Notes: generated from the letters alone by a model not told the origin. Positions 22,099 through 35,695 are shown, counted from the stretch's first letter. The stretch is 64,000 nucleotides of DNA from Acanthacorydalis orientalis (GCA_034766995.1 CM068313.1:4085461-4149460); one strand, 5' to 3'. Numbers and translations: made by a program.

Positions 22099-24017
22099 TC
22101 ATGACTAGATGACGTTTGAGAACTGTTTAATAGACAATGTAATGAATACCAAGCGCCATTTATATTTCAAGTTTGTTGTAAAATGAAAGATTTAAAAGTG
22201 TTGTCTTGGTGGTCTTGTCTTCTTTTAGATCAGTTAAGTGTCTGTTACCTACTGCCAGTTTCAGTACGAGTACTACCATCCTCATATAGATGTTGAAGAT
22301 TAGAAGTAGTTTTTTTAACATTTAGGGTGCCGAAACTAGTTGTGAAAATTGTCATTTAATGGATTCAAAACGAAGAAGACCAATAGAACAGAGGTTCTCA
22401 TCGTTAAAGCTCTTCTAAATGCATTAAACGAGGATAATTAAGGATCCAGAATAAATTTATAAGTAGCAATTCAAATAAAACGTAGATTTTCTATCCCGGC
22501 TTTCTGAAGAAGATCACATCGCCATCTAACTTCTTATAAGATGTCACTCACTTTTTATTAAGAATATTTTATATGATTTAAGCTAGTTATTGACTTGTGA
22601 AACAAAATATAACAAAAATGGTAAATTTAATTTTAGCACGATTGCCATCTTCGGGTAGATGTTAAATACTGGTTTTAAATCCGATTTATGTTGTATATGT
22701 TTATTATTTATTTATTTAACATTTATTGCATATCTATGTAACATAATTCCAATAAGTTTTTTACACTAGAGACAATTTTTACATATATAACCTTGGGTTT
22801 TATCTAAGACTTTCTGGTTTCACTGCTGTCAGCCACACAAAAAATGTGTACTGATAGAATGGGAACTACAGTAAGAATTAAATTAACTGAAATCATAAAC
22901 TTATGAAAGGTAAACAACAATGTAAAACTTGTAAAAACGTCCACTTTATTACCAAAATATTTTTTTCCTCGCTGATACTGGTAAAATTCGTTTTTAGAAA
23001 TTAATTGTTCTTTCATCTCACAAACTATGTTTGTTTTCTAATCAAAAACGTTCAATAAATGATTATTGATAATTTTCGATTCTGATGTGTATGTCGATTG
23101 CGATTACATCATCTTCAGAACATTAAGATGCACTGAATTTTTTTGTACCTTGTCTCTTGAGGATGATTGTGATTATGCTATGAAGACTCATTTTAAATCA
23201 AACATTTGTCACAGGATGTGATTATTCTTTTTTTTTTAAAAAAAAAGATGACCGGTTTAATAAACGGTTATAGTTAGTTATAAATATCGAATTCTTTCTA
23301 ATAAACAGTAATTCCTATTGCTATCTCTTGTAATTATGGATTATTATTATGTGCTGGCATCGGCATTAAAATGCTTATAAGAAAAAATAAAAAAATGTAA
23401 TCAGTAATTATTTACTGAACATTTTTGATCAAAAAAATGTGTGTATCAATTAAAAAAAGATATTTTTTCTTGTTCGAGCTTTACAAATATGACGCTTTTC
23501 GAATATCCAAACGTTAAACAACTGAATCATAGATAACACAGAAAAAAGGTCTTATCAACGGTTGATCTGTGAAAATTATCAAAACACTATAATATTACAT
23601 ACACGTATTGAGAACTTTTTTTAACTTGTACAAATATACATCATACATGGTTGATGCTATTGGTTCATGTTAATGATTTTTTTATTCTTCTAGTGCTAAA
23701 AGCAATTTTAAACTTTTACTTGTTATTGGTGTATATATATATATATATATATATGATATACTAAACAAATTAATCACGAATACTGTATTTCGTAATTTAT
23801 TAAAATGGAATTTTTAATATACATTTATATATTTTCTTTTGACCTTGAAGGAGTATTAGTATTAAGAGAGAATATTAATCATTCCTACGTACATCAGAAA
23901 TCATTAAACATATATATATATATATATATAAACAGTATGGTAACTGAATGTGCTCACACGCCAAAAAACTAAAAATTGAATAAACAAACACACCTAAACA
24001 CATACCTTATATAAATC

Positions 24018-24086
<69 letters not shown>

Positions 24087-24185
24087 ATAGATGAAGGAGA
24101 GAGACCGAAACGATTATAGTTTGCAATCTGTATTTTATGGAGTTATAGAAATGGTTTGAGATTCAATAAATTTGTTTTGTTGCAG

Positions 24186-24337
24186 ATTCCTCGACAGGTA
24201 TGAAAAGGTTCACTATTTGGGCGAAGAGGCAGATCGAGGTAGTGACGATGACGAAGAAAGTCGTCACAAGAGATGGTCAGCAAGGGCTATGCATTCCGTT
24301 CCTCTCACATACAATCATCATCAACACAATATAACCG
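24186..24337 (+). CDS. ARID2: ARID2 exon W2: end of ARID domain and linker
   Basis: The acceptor is TTGCAG and the donor GTAAGT starts at 24338. The exon completes the Arg codon of W1 and reads FLDRYEKVHYLGEEADRGSD and then an acidic stretch, DDEESRHKRWSARAMHSVPL. The LDRYEKVHYLGE segment is the last ARID helix and matches the 'YEKVHHFGED' segment of vertebrate ARID2. It is followed by the acidic loop and a short conserved Pro/Tyr/Asn patch (SVPLTYNHH) that precedes the helical repeats. Length is 152 bases, phase 2 in and 1 out. Confidence 0.95.
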
Positions 24338-24358
24338 GTAAGTTGTGAAGAAGTCAAA

Positions 24359-24363
<5 letters not shown>

Positions 24364-24445
<82 letters not shown>
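24364..24445. repeat. (TA)n followed by (GA)n, 27 bp after exon W2
   Basis: The TA run (to 24421) passes directly into GAGAGAGAGAGAGA. It starts only 27 bp after the W2 donor. Confidence 0.97.
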
Positions 24446-24936
24446 CCGACCTACTAGTATTATTACATAAGTATTTTTACTTTGTGTAATTCGGAAAGAG
24501 ATATATCACTGCAATACCATTTAATTGAAAGAATGGAATAGAGTTAATGTTTACTGGTTAATTATGTCTTGTACATCTTTTATCTATAGTGTGTGGCATG
24601 TCGATGTCTGCGTTTTAGCCCCTATGGTGTACGCATATTTACCAAATGTTTGTATATATGTATGAGGTTGTGTTCTTGTGTTTTTTTCTTGTGTAGATGC
24701 TCCTTAGAAAAATTTTCGAACGCTAGTTAATTGAAATGAAACCGATTTCTTATATATAAATTGTATTCATCTATCTTATTTCTTAATGTTTTACATTTCT
24801 TTCTATTTCTGTCTGAACTCACTGTCGCTAATGATCTGTCAATTATATTCCAATTATTATGTAAAGACAGAAGATTCATGTTCATTCATTTACTTTCTCT
24901 ATCTCATATATGTAAATTTGTGTAGGTACTTTCATG

Positions 24937-24941
<5 letters not shown>

Positions 24942-25004
<63 letters not shown>
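24942..25004. repeat. (TA)n microsatellite, 63 bp
   Basis: Uninterrupted TA run before the tandem array 25070-26010. Confidence 0.97.
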
Positions 25005-25008
<4 letters not shown>

Positions 25009-25069
25009 ATGTATTTATTGTATTTCATTATTCTTTTTGTTTACTCTAAATAACAGAAATATGCTTTAA

Positions 25070-25297
25070 AAAATAACCCTTATAAAGATTTGGTCGACTA
25101 AACGTGCATTCGACCAGCATAATAAACGGTTATAGTTGACTGTATATATTGAATTCTTTCTAACAGACAGTAATGTGTATTACTATCTCTTGTAATTATA
25201 GATTATGCATCCAGTCGTCCGAGTTAAGAATCAAGTGACAAACAATTGAACCTTACAATAAATTATAAAAGTTTAATTAATCTATTCTGAATATATA

Positions 25298-25351
<54 letters not shown>

Positions 25352-25604
25352 CTTTACAAAGGTTTTTTCAAATGGAGATGGAAATAATATATTTTAGATA
25401 GATAACTTGTGCAAAAGTTTCAACTAACATTCAACCGATTGGATAAACAGTTACAGTCGGCAGTGTATCTCCAATTCTTTCTAGTATACTTTAATTCGTA
25501 TTTCTTTTTCGTAATAAACAATGACATTGCATCTAGTTGTCTGTTCATAGAAACTCCGAACTGTATCTTAATCATATTTTGAAAGTTTAATTAATTGATA
25601 TATA

Positions 25605-25666
<62 letters not shown>

Positions 25667-25954
25667 TGTGTAATTTAATTACTCTTTATTTATTCTTTTA
25701 AACATGAAGGAAAATATTATTTTAACAGATAAATTTTATAAAGATTTAGTCAGACTAGCCAACTTTCGACTGTTTAATAAACGAAGTCGGCGAGATAAAT
25801 CCTATTCTTTCCATCATATAGTAATTCGTATTTCTGTCTATTTCGTCTGATTCTGCTCGATCGCATCTAGTCAACTAACCACGAATTACTGTACTGAAAG
25901 CTAATGAAACAATATATGTAAGTTTTATTAATTTTTGATCTCTCTCTCTCTCTC

Positions 25955-26010
<56 letters not shown>
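25070..26010 (+). repeat. tandem array, 3 copies of a 310-340-bp unit with internal (TA)n
   Basis: Each unit has TAAAGATTT.GTC, then ATAAACGGTTATAGT-like sequence, ATTCTTTC, GTAATTCGTATT and GCATC.AGT.GTC, followed by a (TA)n array (25301-25349, 25610-25663, 25959-26006). A diverged partial unit lies at 23250-23350 (TTTAATAAACGGTTATAGTT). The microsatellite is part of the duplicated unit. Confidence 0.7.
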
Positions 26011-26328
26011 TGTCATCGGTATATCCTGGATGTCCGAAACAATATTACCATGAGTAAATCCCGCACAAACAATTGTAGTAATAGCTTTTTCAACCTTTCA
26101 TTCAGACAATAACTGAATTATTATAATTCTATACTTAACAATCGATACACATAGCATGGAATTTATTTTTAGTCGGATAGTTGAAACGAACATTTTCAAT
26201 GCAAGAAAAATTATTTAAATATTTATTTATCGATTTCTTCGTTTTCATTCTCCAACTACAATGAATTTAAATAGCTTTAAAAAGTTAACGTCGATGTTTA
26301 TTAACAAATTACCTTCATATTTTATTGT

Positions 26329-26373
<45 letters not shown>

Positions 26374-26488
26374 CATAAGTACTTGCGTGACTCATTATTC
26401 GTGTAATAATGTAATGTACGCACATGATTCATTATCCTGTTTAATTTTTAATGGTTTAAAATGATTCTAAATTATGTATGTATGTATG

Positions 26489-26546
<58 letters not shown>

Positions 26547-26639
26547 GCACAGAATCATTTGAAAGAATGTGGAAGAGGTTCAAAATATGTTTTAAATAAA
26601 TTTAAAATAATTTAAATATTTTTTCCTTCAGACTCGATT

Positions 26640-27400
26640 AACGGATATAATAAATTACATATAGAATAAATAAGTAGATTTTTGATAACAAACGTTTATT
26701 CTAATAGTGAATAATCGATTTATGATGGAAAATCGCTACATTGCCAATTTTCGAATTTGGAAAGAAGTCGAAAATTTTCAAAATCAAATTTTTTGACTTG
26801 AAGTCGTTAATTTGCCATAGATAATTACGAAACATCAATTCAAATCATATTTCTGTACTAATTAGTAGTTTTATCAGGCTAGAAGTGATTTTTCCATCGT
26901 GGTGTTTTCGTTCAGATCATATTTTGTTGTAATTAAGGTCCTTGGCCTAGCATTCATATTTTTTTCCAAATATTAGAATCATACAGAATAATAATTATTA
27001 TATCCCGAAAAATATTGTTGAAAAAAATTTTAATTTTAGATAAATAAATAGATTTGTAAGCATTTATTCTAATTATCAAAAATCGATTTATGATAAAAAA
27101 AATCGCTACATTTCCAATTTTCGTTTTTTATCCAAAAAATGCCATGACCCACAGTATAAAAATTCAGCTAAAAAAATCAAAATCAAAATTTTTGATTTAA
27201 AGTCATTAGTTGGCCGTAGGTAATTGTGAAACGTTGATTGAATTCACATTTCTGTACTAATTAGTAGATTTATCTAACCAGAGGTGATTTTTCCATCGGC
27301 AGCTTTTCGTTCAGACCTTATTTTATTCAAATTGAAGTCCTCGATTCGAAATCCATATTTTCCAAATATAATATTAGAATCGTACAAATTGAAGTATTAT
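26640..27400 (+). repeat. two-copy tandem repeat, about 380-bp period
   Basis: ATCGATTTATGATGGAAAAT (26713) and ATCGATTTATGATAAAAAAA (27082), then TTTCTGTACTAATTAGTAG and GTGATTTTTCCATCG in both, with GTTTTCGTTCAGA or CTTTTCGTTCAGA. The copies are about 80-85% similar by eye. Confidence 0.8.
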
Positions 27401-27586
27401 TTCCATTAACTGAAAACTGATTTATAGTTTTACTTTGTTGTATTAAACACATTGTTTTCTTTTAATTTAAATTTCAATTGAAATCCAATATTTATCAGCT
27501 TTATATTTGGCACTATTATCACGAGGAAACAGTGGATCCCTCGTGTGCGCTATAACTCTCTATAGTCTCCCTCTCTCTCTCTCCCC

Positions 27587-27593
<7 letters not shown>

Positions 27594-27656
<63 letters not shown>
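27594..27656. repeat. (TA)n microsatellite, 63 bp
   Basis: Preceded by (CT)n. Confidence 0.97.
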
Positions 27657-27662
<6 letters not shown>

Positions 27663-27941
27663 CTACAAGCACTCACGCCTAAAACAGAAGATGAGACCTA
27701 CATATGTTCCGTCCTTAAAGTCATATAAAATCGTTTCCTTTCTGAATGATGTAAATAAACATTAAGCTGAAATAATATTCAAAAAAAATTTTTCTGGTGT
27801 ACAAATATACAAGTATCTAAAAATAGCAGAACGTGTGTTCGCGTTGATGTAAGAACGAAGATCCGCTGATATTTTTCTTGTGGGTGTTACAAGTATGCTC
27901 GCAACGTTGTACAATATACACATTTTAAATATAGATATCAT

Positions 27942-28009
<68 letters not shown>

Positions 28010-29906
28010 ACATTCAGCTCTATCTCTGAACATCCTTACAACTAGTTTCATAATTTCGTTCGATATAGTAGCATGAAAAATGTGTACCGTAACTGTTACA
28101 CATTTAAAACTCCTTGTGTGCACTTGCTTCTTCGACACTGCAAACACAATACGTTGAGAACGTATAATAGCCGCGCTTTTTTTCTGGCAAACGTCGAGAC
28201 TGTAAACATTGTTATGTGTGTTCTAAAAATATGGTCGTTGCATAACGTGCAAAGAAAACAAATCAATATTTACAAGAATGCGTTGTGCAGGTACTACGTT
28301 CAACTAGGGATGCACGTTCGTTTATAATTAAACACGGAGATCTCTGTTTTAAGTTCATAGAGTGAACCCTCGCACCTTAGAGCCAATATGTCGGTGCTAC
28401 ATTTTTCCTGAAAAATACCGCGAGTCAACATATCGGCTTTTTATTTTCAATACAATTTTAACCCATGCAATGACTCTATTTTTATAAAATGAATTTTTGT
28501 AATAGAAAATATTTCCATTAAACAAGAATATACATGTTTCGCGAAATTTCATCTCAGATAAGCGCAAATTCCCGAAGTTAACGCCACCGATTTTCACATG
28601 TTGACTTGACTTCACATGTGTCTCAATGCACTCGTTGCAAGCTTTCTACTTGTATCATTTTCTTAAAAAGTGCATATACTTTTGTATACCATTAAATACA
28701 ACTGTTTTCAATTCCTCAAAAAATATGAAAATGTTTGTAAGAAAGTGAAAATTTTACCAAAGAAAAAATTTTTTTTGCCATTAATTACAGCTTTTCAGTT
28801 AATGGAAAATATTATTTTTCTTTCACTTATGTAAAACTACATACATTTTAAAATAAAATACAAAAAAGGCTTGAAGTTATCTTTAATTTAAAAAAAAATA
28901 TGTTAACTTCAGTAAATTGCTTCTAAAATGCATATTTTCCAAGATGTTTTTGGTCGGTACATAAAAAACTTAAGTAAGGTAATAAAAGGGTTAATAAATG
29001 TAGAGAGGATTTGATAAGTTAGTGTTGTATAAAATCCATTTTTGCACTATATATACGGATGTACTTATGATCATTATCCTACTGGAAATAAATCAGTTTC
29101 AACACCCAGTTTTTCGACACTTTTCTTTATGTTATTCTTTAAAATATTCATATAACCTATTTTGTCCATTATTCCGTCAATAAGCATAAGTTCTCCAACA
29201 CCACATGCCGCCATACAATGACCCTAACATCCCTATGTTTAACACAGTGGTGTAACTAAAATGCTTGGGCCTCCCGGCTAGAAAAAAATCGTGGGCCGTC
29301 TATTTTTTTTAATTAGTTAAAAAGTGAAAATATGGATTAATTACTTAGAAAATACTAATCAATCTTCGGTTTTCTTGCTTTCTATTCTGCGAACACATGA
29401 ATTATATTGTCAAATTTTTTTGTAGCTTCTGGATTTGTTGTTCGATAGACAATATAGATCTCGTGTATTAATAATTCGCTATAAACTAATTTAATCGTTT
29501 GCATTGAAACACTCGAGACTCAAGAGCGGAAGTAGCTAGAACAAAACAAACGGTCATGACTATGGACATAAAGATCTTAAGATCCATCTTAGGATTAACA
29601 CTTTTGGACCGCCAAAGAAGTGAAGATATATGAGGGAAATGTGGCATACAAGATGTGGTTAAATGAATACTTTTTTTGCTTAGTGTATAATTCAATTCAA
29701 GTTATTTAAATATACATTTTATTCGTTTTAAAAAATTAAAGTAATCAGTTTCATGGTCACAACTTTGATCTAACAATATTTAGATTCTTGAAAAAAACAG
29801 TGATTTTCGCATAAGAATTGACAACATTTTATTAATTTGCTACATAATAAACGGATCAATAAGTTCGACTCCAGTTTATAAACTGTCACTCTTCGTTACA
29901 GGTGTA

Positions 29907-29948
<42 letters not shown>

Positions 29949-30212
29949 CAGAGCTGATTAAAAGGTATGTTCAGTCTTGCATCGTTTGAAAATAATTTAA
30001 TTAAAATATAAATAAATAAACTTTGAACGAAGGCGTATATAAAGCGTAATGAAGAAAAAAGAACTTTCGAGATTTTCAAATAATTACTGTACGTTTCCAA
30101 CCTGTCTAGTCCACATCTGAATCGATTTCACAGATAGGGCGTTAAGGGGTTGTTGACGTTTTATCAGTTTATAATCTGCTGTTTGTAAAATGTCTCGCGT
30201 TCAATTTTTCAC

Positions 30213-30274
<62 letters not shown>

Positions 30275-30539
30275 GCAGACATTTACTGAAACATTTATTA
30301 AGAAAATTTACTAAAAAATGTATTTAAAGGCGAGGTCATAATCAATTATCCAACACGGCATGCTGTTAAGTCGTTGTGTGTGAATTCATGTTCAAGTTTT
30401 TGATTCGAATCAACGGTTATAAATTTTAACAAATTTGAATTCTGTAATTATAAATTATAGTGTTTTTTGGAGTAGGTAAGTAAGAGAAGTACTCTATTTC
30501 GAATAAAAAAAATTCATTACAGGAGGTTGGTACTTATAT

Positions 30540-30790
30540 AATACACGATCTTATATATATACACACCATAGTGTATCGTTCCCTGCACGCTGCGCCCTCT
30601 AACCCCCGGGAAAGCTTCGGTCGCTAACGCTCGGTCTCTAACAAATAACATAAATTAACAAATTATACACACAAATAATCAGCATAAAATGTAAGTCTTA
30701 AAATTTTTATTGGAAAAGTTTATAAAATTCGACATAACGAAATACAATGTTAAAATGTGTAGCATTTTTTTTACTCTAAAGCATGGGTTC
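30540..30790 (-). repeat. interspersed repeat, copy 2 (inverted)
   Basis: On the minus strand it reads TTAGAGTAAAAAAAATGCTA and on to TAGAGACCGAGCGTTAGCGA, matching the copy at 19345-19560. Its outer part (CTGCACGCTGCGCCCTCTAA, then CCCCCGGG) resembles the GC-rich end at 18850-18900. The family is not identified; GC hairpins near CTAG occur in Helitron ends, but no helicase coding is seen. Confidence 0.7.
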
Positions 30791-32090
30791 CCAACCTTTT
30801 TCATACATTGTGACCCCTCTGGAAATTGGAACTAAGATTGCGTCTTCTTCGCGACATTTTTATGTGAATTTTTGAAGAAATATTTCTATTTTTGAAAATG
30901 ATAATAAAAAATGAATGTGACAAATGTTTTTAAGTATTCTTAAATGGGTGTATTTATATATTTATATCACATTCATACATGTAAACACTTATATAATGGT
31001 CAGAAAACTGATTAATTAATTAATTTCCGTTTATTTTATGTAATGATACATTTTAAAAACTGTCATATTTATTATGATACACAAAGACTTTTATTCGAGC
31101 AATCAAAACGTTTTTAATTAGCTAGTTAGTGCATAAAAACAGAAGAAGAGATACGATAACAGAAATGTGAATGAGTCGAATAAGATTTGTTATTCATTCA
31201 TATTTATACTTCTAGTTTTTATCATTGAATTGATTAAATAGCAGATGTCATTAATTTTCTGTTTACAAATGTTAGAGAGGATGCGCGTATAGAAATTGTT
31301 GTTGTATTTTACATTCGGTATTTTATCATTAACTCTGTTTGAAAAGATTTATGTAAGGGACAGAAAAGTGTCAGTGATGACAAATTTCTACTTCACCTTG
31401 GAGGTATTGCAATGGGATCCCGGATATATTTAAAGCCTCTTAATATTATTTTAAACTGTTTAGTGCCCATAACTCTACTTTGATTTTATCTAATGGAATT
31501 ATTAGGTTTAAGTATGGTTCTATTCCGTCATTACATTTTATATCTTCATATCTGAAATTATGTTTCGATGCCAATATATGTTTTTGTCCATGTTTTTTGG
31601 AGTAGTCTATCGATTTTTATAAAAAATAAAAATAACAATATAATTCTGACTGACACTGTCTAAATTCACTTTCACGAATGAATTTTTTTTTTCACTCCAC
31701 AAGTGACAAAAAAAATCTGAAAATTTGTTTTTAAAGTCCGTGTTGTTTTTTCCTGAAAAGTGAAATGACCAAGTTTTTTTAATTTTTTTTTTAATACTAG
31801 CTTACTAAACAGGACACGAATATAGGCTCTTAAACGATATTTCTATATTACGTTTGAAGAAATAAGTTGTGCAATTTTACATTCGACTTGTTTCTAGAAT
31901 TGTGTACGCGTGCTGGGTTCGCATTGAACTTTTTACTTGAGTGACTCATGAAAAAGTATTCGCACGGTTGATTGAGTTGTATTTTTATCGAATAAAACGT
32001 TTACAGAGAGTTACTCGACAGATAAAGTTATACAAAAGAATGGGTGATATTTTGAGGATTGATATGTAGCCCATTTTCTCTTAAATATTC

Positions 32091-32153
<63 letters not shown>

Positions 32154-33169
32154 ATATAAAAGTCGCCGAATTAATTTGCAGATCAAATAAATATATTTTT
32201 GGCAGTATAATTAAAGTATAGTGTCTTAGAGGCTTATGATACAATACTTTAACCTTCATAAAACGATGAAATCAGAATGGAAATGTGCAAATCAATTATC
32301 AAAACAGATACATAATCAATTATTGTGCGGTGAGTAAAAGAAGTATTTATGAAATAAATGTTCCAGTATTTTGAAGAATTGAAGCACAATACCTTAAACT
32401 GTGTATTTGATACTTGTGTTCGTAAAAAGCTGGCATAAATACCCATCAAATCTCCAATGTCGACCAGTATCCACCTACCGATTGTCGGAATAGACGAAAC
32501 CGGCAGTATAAAAAAAAAGAGAACAGTGATTTCGAAGAGAAGAAACAAACGATCTAAAACTTAATAAAATAATGGCATCGCCATCAAAATGTGCATGACT
32601 AGCAATTAATCTGTTAGATGTGCAACCATATTTTAAGTGTGTACCTACATTGTGTCGCAAAAATGAAGGGATGACGAGTATACTCATCAAACACAGAGTA
32701 TATACACAGCTGTTGTAAAATTAAATCGTAACGAAATGGCATTTGATTTTTTTGAAAAATCAATAATTTTGTTGCTCGAATTCATTGATATTATTTACAA
32801 AACTTAAACATACATAATTTCCATATAAGACAAACTAATTCTTGGAGAAAAATAATTCCATTCTGTTTGTTTCAAAGTATCCATTGTAAAACTCCTGAAA
32901 TTTACTAATATGTTTTAGTTTTCAATAAAATTTTAATTTAAATAATAAGGGGTAATTACTTTTTCGCCTGACGGGTATATCCGTTATAACATAAAAAAAT
33001 GCCATTTCTTCATGACGAGTCTTCTCGTCATGCACAGCTAACTGGTTAAAAATGGTCGGTATTCATTTTTAGTCGGAACGAAATTGATGGTCAATGGGAA
33101 TTGTTGAAAATTCATTTGTGAAAGACATTTTTGTTTTGTTCATGTTATTTTTTTTTATTCATTTATGAA

Positions 33170-33660
33170 ACATGTTTTGATTGCACTAATCGTTCTGATA
33201 CTGGCTAAGTTCACTTTCATAAATGAATTTCAGTTATTTGGCGCTTTGAGGATGATGATGGCGTTGCCATCGAAATGCGCATAAGCCAGTGTTTCTCAGC
33301 CACTGGTTCATGGATCGGCGCCGGTTCGCGGAAAAATATCCAACATATTCACGCTGTTATTACTGATGATAATTAAATAGTAATTTGAAATTACTGTATG
33401 TACTGAGTAAGAGTCAGTATTGCTTATATTAATAATGAATAAAATAGATAATCGGAAATATAAACATAATCTGCAACAAAGAAAATATTTAAAATTTAAA
33501 TTTGAAACGTACTCATCCACTAAATTATCCGTAATGTTACCGGTCCTTGATACGAAAAAGGTTGAGAAACACTGATATAAGCGACAATCAATAATTGTAC
33601 ATATTTTTTTTTCAAAAAATAATGATATGGTTTTTATGGAGTAAAAAAAATCATTTGTTA
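33170..33660. repeat. foldback-family copy interrupted by a hAT MITE
   Basis: The left part has CTGGCTAAGTTCACTTTCAT then GATGGCGTTGCCATCGAAAT, and the right part has GACAATCAATAATTG then CAAAAAATAATGAT. Both match the consensus visible at 45290-45591. The interruption is the MITE at 33287-33574. Confidence 0.7.
33287..33574. mobile_element. hAT-like MITE, 288 bp, nested in foldback repeat
   Basis: The ends CAGTGTTTCTCAGCC and GGTTGAGAAACACTG are inverted repeats of the hAT type. Target-site duplications are GCATAAGC (33279-33286) and ATATAAGC (33575-33582), 6 of 8 identical. The flanks joined together read through as the foldback-repeat sequence CGAAATGCGCATAAGC.GACAATCAATAAT, so the MITE inserted into an older repeat. 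No transposase is present. Confidence 0.85.
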
Positions 33661-33939
33661 AAATACTTCGATTGTTTCTTAACATTTTGTTATCTGAAAC
33701 TGAGATATAGAAGCTTGTTTTTTTTTCTTCTTGAATCGTTGTGTGAGGAAAACAACTTTTTTTGACTGATCTTATTACGAAGCGAAGACCAGGTTTATAC
33801 CAGTTTCGTATTGATGGCTTGGTATCAGTTTGAAGTTTGTCCGCCAAAAGGGACTGAGGTTAACTGTAAGGTTACTGAAACAAGTTTCAATGACAATCGA
33901 GGAAAAAAAGCGTACGGCTTAAGTGAATGAATTATTCCT

Positions 33940-34640
33940 GACAACTGTGTAAACAGTCGATCATCCATTGCTCGAGCGTGTGGATCGTCGAATCCGCAAG
34001 GATCAATAGTATAATTCACACTGAACTGCGTCCGTTTTTAAATCCGGTCGATTTATGTACATGCTGTAATGATATAGATGGGCCGACGGTTTCAACGCCT
34101 AACAGTACAATGTATTTAATACGTTCGAGCGTACGACGACGACGAACACGACACAATAATCTAAAGAATGAACAGATAGAGACGGGGAGCTCCGATAATC
34201 TATACCGTGTAAGCCGTGCTCTTGAAAACTCGTTCCATTTTGTGCGGCGCATGCGCGCCGAAAGACATTAACACCTGTACAGTGTGTGCGTGCGCGCAAG
34301 TATGTGTGTGATATTTTTGTTGAAACGGCAATGATTGATTTTCTGTTTCACTCTGAGCACATATCCACATTTGTAGTTCGATTCGTCACATCTGTTCGCA
34401 TGTCGCGGCGTCCCAGCACTAAATGTGTGTGTGTGCGCGTTCGTGTGTCTCTCTTGTCGATGATCGCCGCTTCGACGGAATGTCGTCGTCGTGACTGAGC
34501 AACGACTGTCGGCGCTCGACCTACCGATCGCTTGTTCTATCTATCTCACGTCCGTGTCGCGTGCGACAGATATACTTGCCGGAGCCGATGCAGAACTAGG
34601 AACGAACGTGTCTACGCTGATTGGAAATATTGATATGTTG
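33940..34640. promoter_or_regulatory. GC/CpG-rich island in intron, function unknown
   Basis: A stretch with many CpG-containing motifs (for example GGCGCATGCGCGCC near 34248, CGTACGACGACGACGAACAC near 34130). It stands out from the AT-rich intron. Short ORFs on both strands match nothing known. It could be a promoter, enhancer or unannotated exon; this rests on composition alone. Confidence 0.3.
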
Positions 34641-34904
34641 CGAATATAATACAGCGGTTCGAAATAGTTCTGCACGCATGACGGCACGAGTTTTTAACTA
34701 TTTCAGCACAGAAGTCTCTGTGACCCCTTTCATAAATGGATTCTTTTCTTCATCTCACAAATCACACAGAATATTCGTATTTCGTTTCGTTCTTGTGTAC
34801 CTTCAGGTCACTACTCTTTGTTTTTTTTTTGTTTCTCAATGGAAAAAAACAACGGAAAATAACTTCAAGGACAAGTAACATAATCATAAAATCTTTTTCT
34901 GTTT

Positions 34905-35060
34905 AAAAAATGTTTAATAAATCATGATTGTTATCATGATAATATTTTATTGGACATTTTTGACTTGAAGCATCGTCCATGATTTGTGGGGTAGAAAAGG
35001 AATTCATTTATGAAAGTGAATTTAGACACTGTCAGATTTGTATTGGGAATCTATGACTAA
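34905..35060. repeat. foldback-family copy, decayed
   Basis: TAATAAATCATGATTGTTAT and TATTGGACATTTTTGACTTG, then GAAAGTGAATTTAGACACTG, match arms of the foldback family at 45290-45591. Confidence 0.55.
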
Positions 35061-35574
35061 TTTCATGTTTTATATACACCTGTAGATAAAATAAAAAAAT
35101 GGTAGGACAGTAAAAGTATTCCCTCGCTGGCACTCAGAATTTTCTCTAACTGAAATGCGAAACATGGCCTTGTCTGACCGGGTTATGGAAAATTGGCTCA
35201 CTACCTTGATATTCACTCCATCTATAAAACCTTCAAACAATGATTTCTTGATTGTTTTCTAGATAACGTTATTTTTTTTGCTTTCAAACATTGTCAATCC
35301 TGTTACTAGGGATATTTTCAGTTTGGTTTTTGACTTCGGACAGACCGGTAAATACATAAAAGTGTTCAAATAATTATAGTAAAAATTGTTTTAAAATTTC
35401 ATACCTTAATAAATGGATAAGGACGACATTTTTGTAGAGGAATTTTGTGAATATTGTTTAGATATACAGAATAGTAGTAAATCATCGTAGTTTTATCACA
35501 CACCTTCCAAAATAATTGTATATGTCTAAAATCGCCAGTCCCATAGAAAATTTCAGCAAAACATTAGCGGTCGA

Positions 35575-35695
35575 CAATGTGTTAAGATTGCCATTTCAAA
35601 CACCTAAAACGACAAGAAAATATTTTAATTTAAAACCGAGCTAGAAGTGATGATGACAATTTAAAGGCACCGAATTATTTTTTTACACAGTACAG
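35575..35695 (-). mobile_element. mariner end fragment (11561-12775 family)
   Basis: The blocks AAACGACAAGAAAATATTTT and TTTAAAGGCACCGAATTATT match the last 110 bp of the mariner at 11561-12775. The terminal TTACAC is followed by diverged sequence. Confidence 0.6.

Larger units (their letters stand above)
10198..24185 (+). other. ARID2: intron between W1 and W2 (13,988 bp)
   Basis: AT-rich intron with a GT donor at 10198 and a TTGCAG acceptor ending at 24185. It contains a mariner end fragment (10497-10590), a GC-richer patch (10975-11460), a mariner with both ends (11561-12775), a piggyBac-like MITE (13413-13750), a short mariner derivative (13849-14372), a mariner/hAT composite (15240-15710), a 361-bp palindrome (16500-16860), a GC-rich island (17640-18640), a duplicated repeat unit (18660-19135), a hAT-like MITE (21111-21416) and several (TA)n arrays. 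No other exon was seen. Confidence 0.85.

Noticed and set aside
24942..26540. Regularly spaced (TA)n arrays as a CRISPR-like array
   Set aside because: The repeats are simple microsatellites of varying length in a eukaryotic intron, and the spacers are related to each other rather than unique.
30782..30860. GGGTTCCCAACCTTTTT with GTGACCCC as a hAT end
   Set aside because: Only one end is visible and it belongs to a repeat shared with 19345; no partner end or 8-bp duplication was found.
34016..34498. Small ORFs in the GC-rich islands (also 17875-18600 and 39690-40406)
   Set aside because: Many overlap on both strands, none has a recognisable domain or clear splice partners; high GC alone explains open frames.
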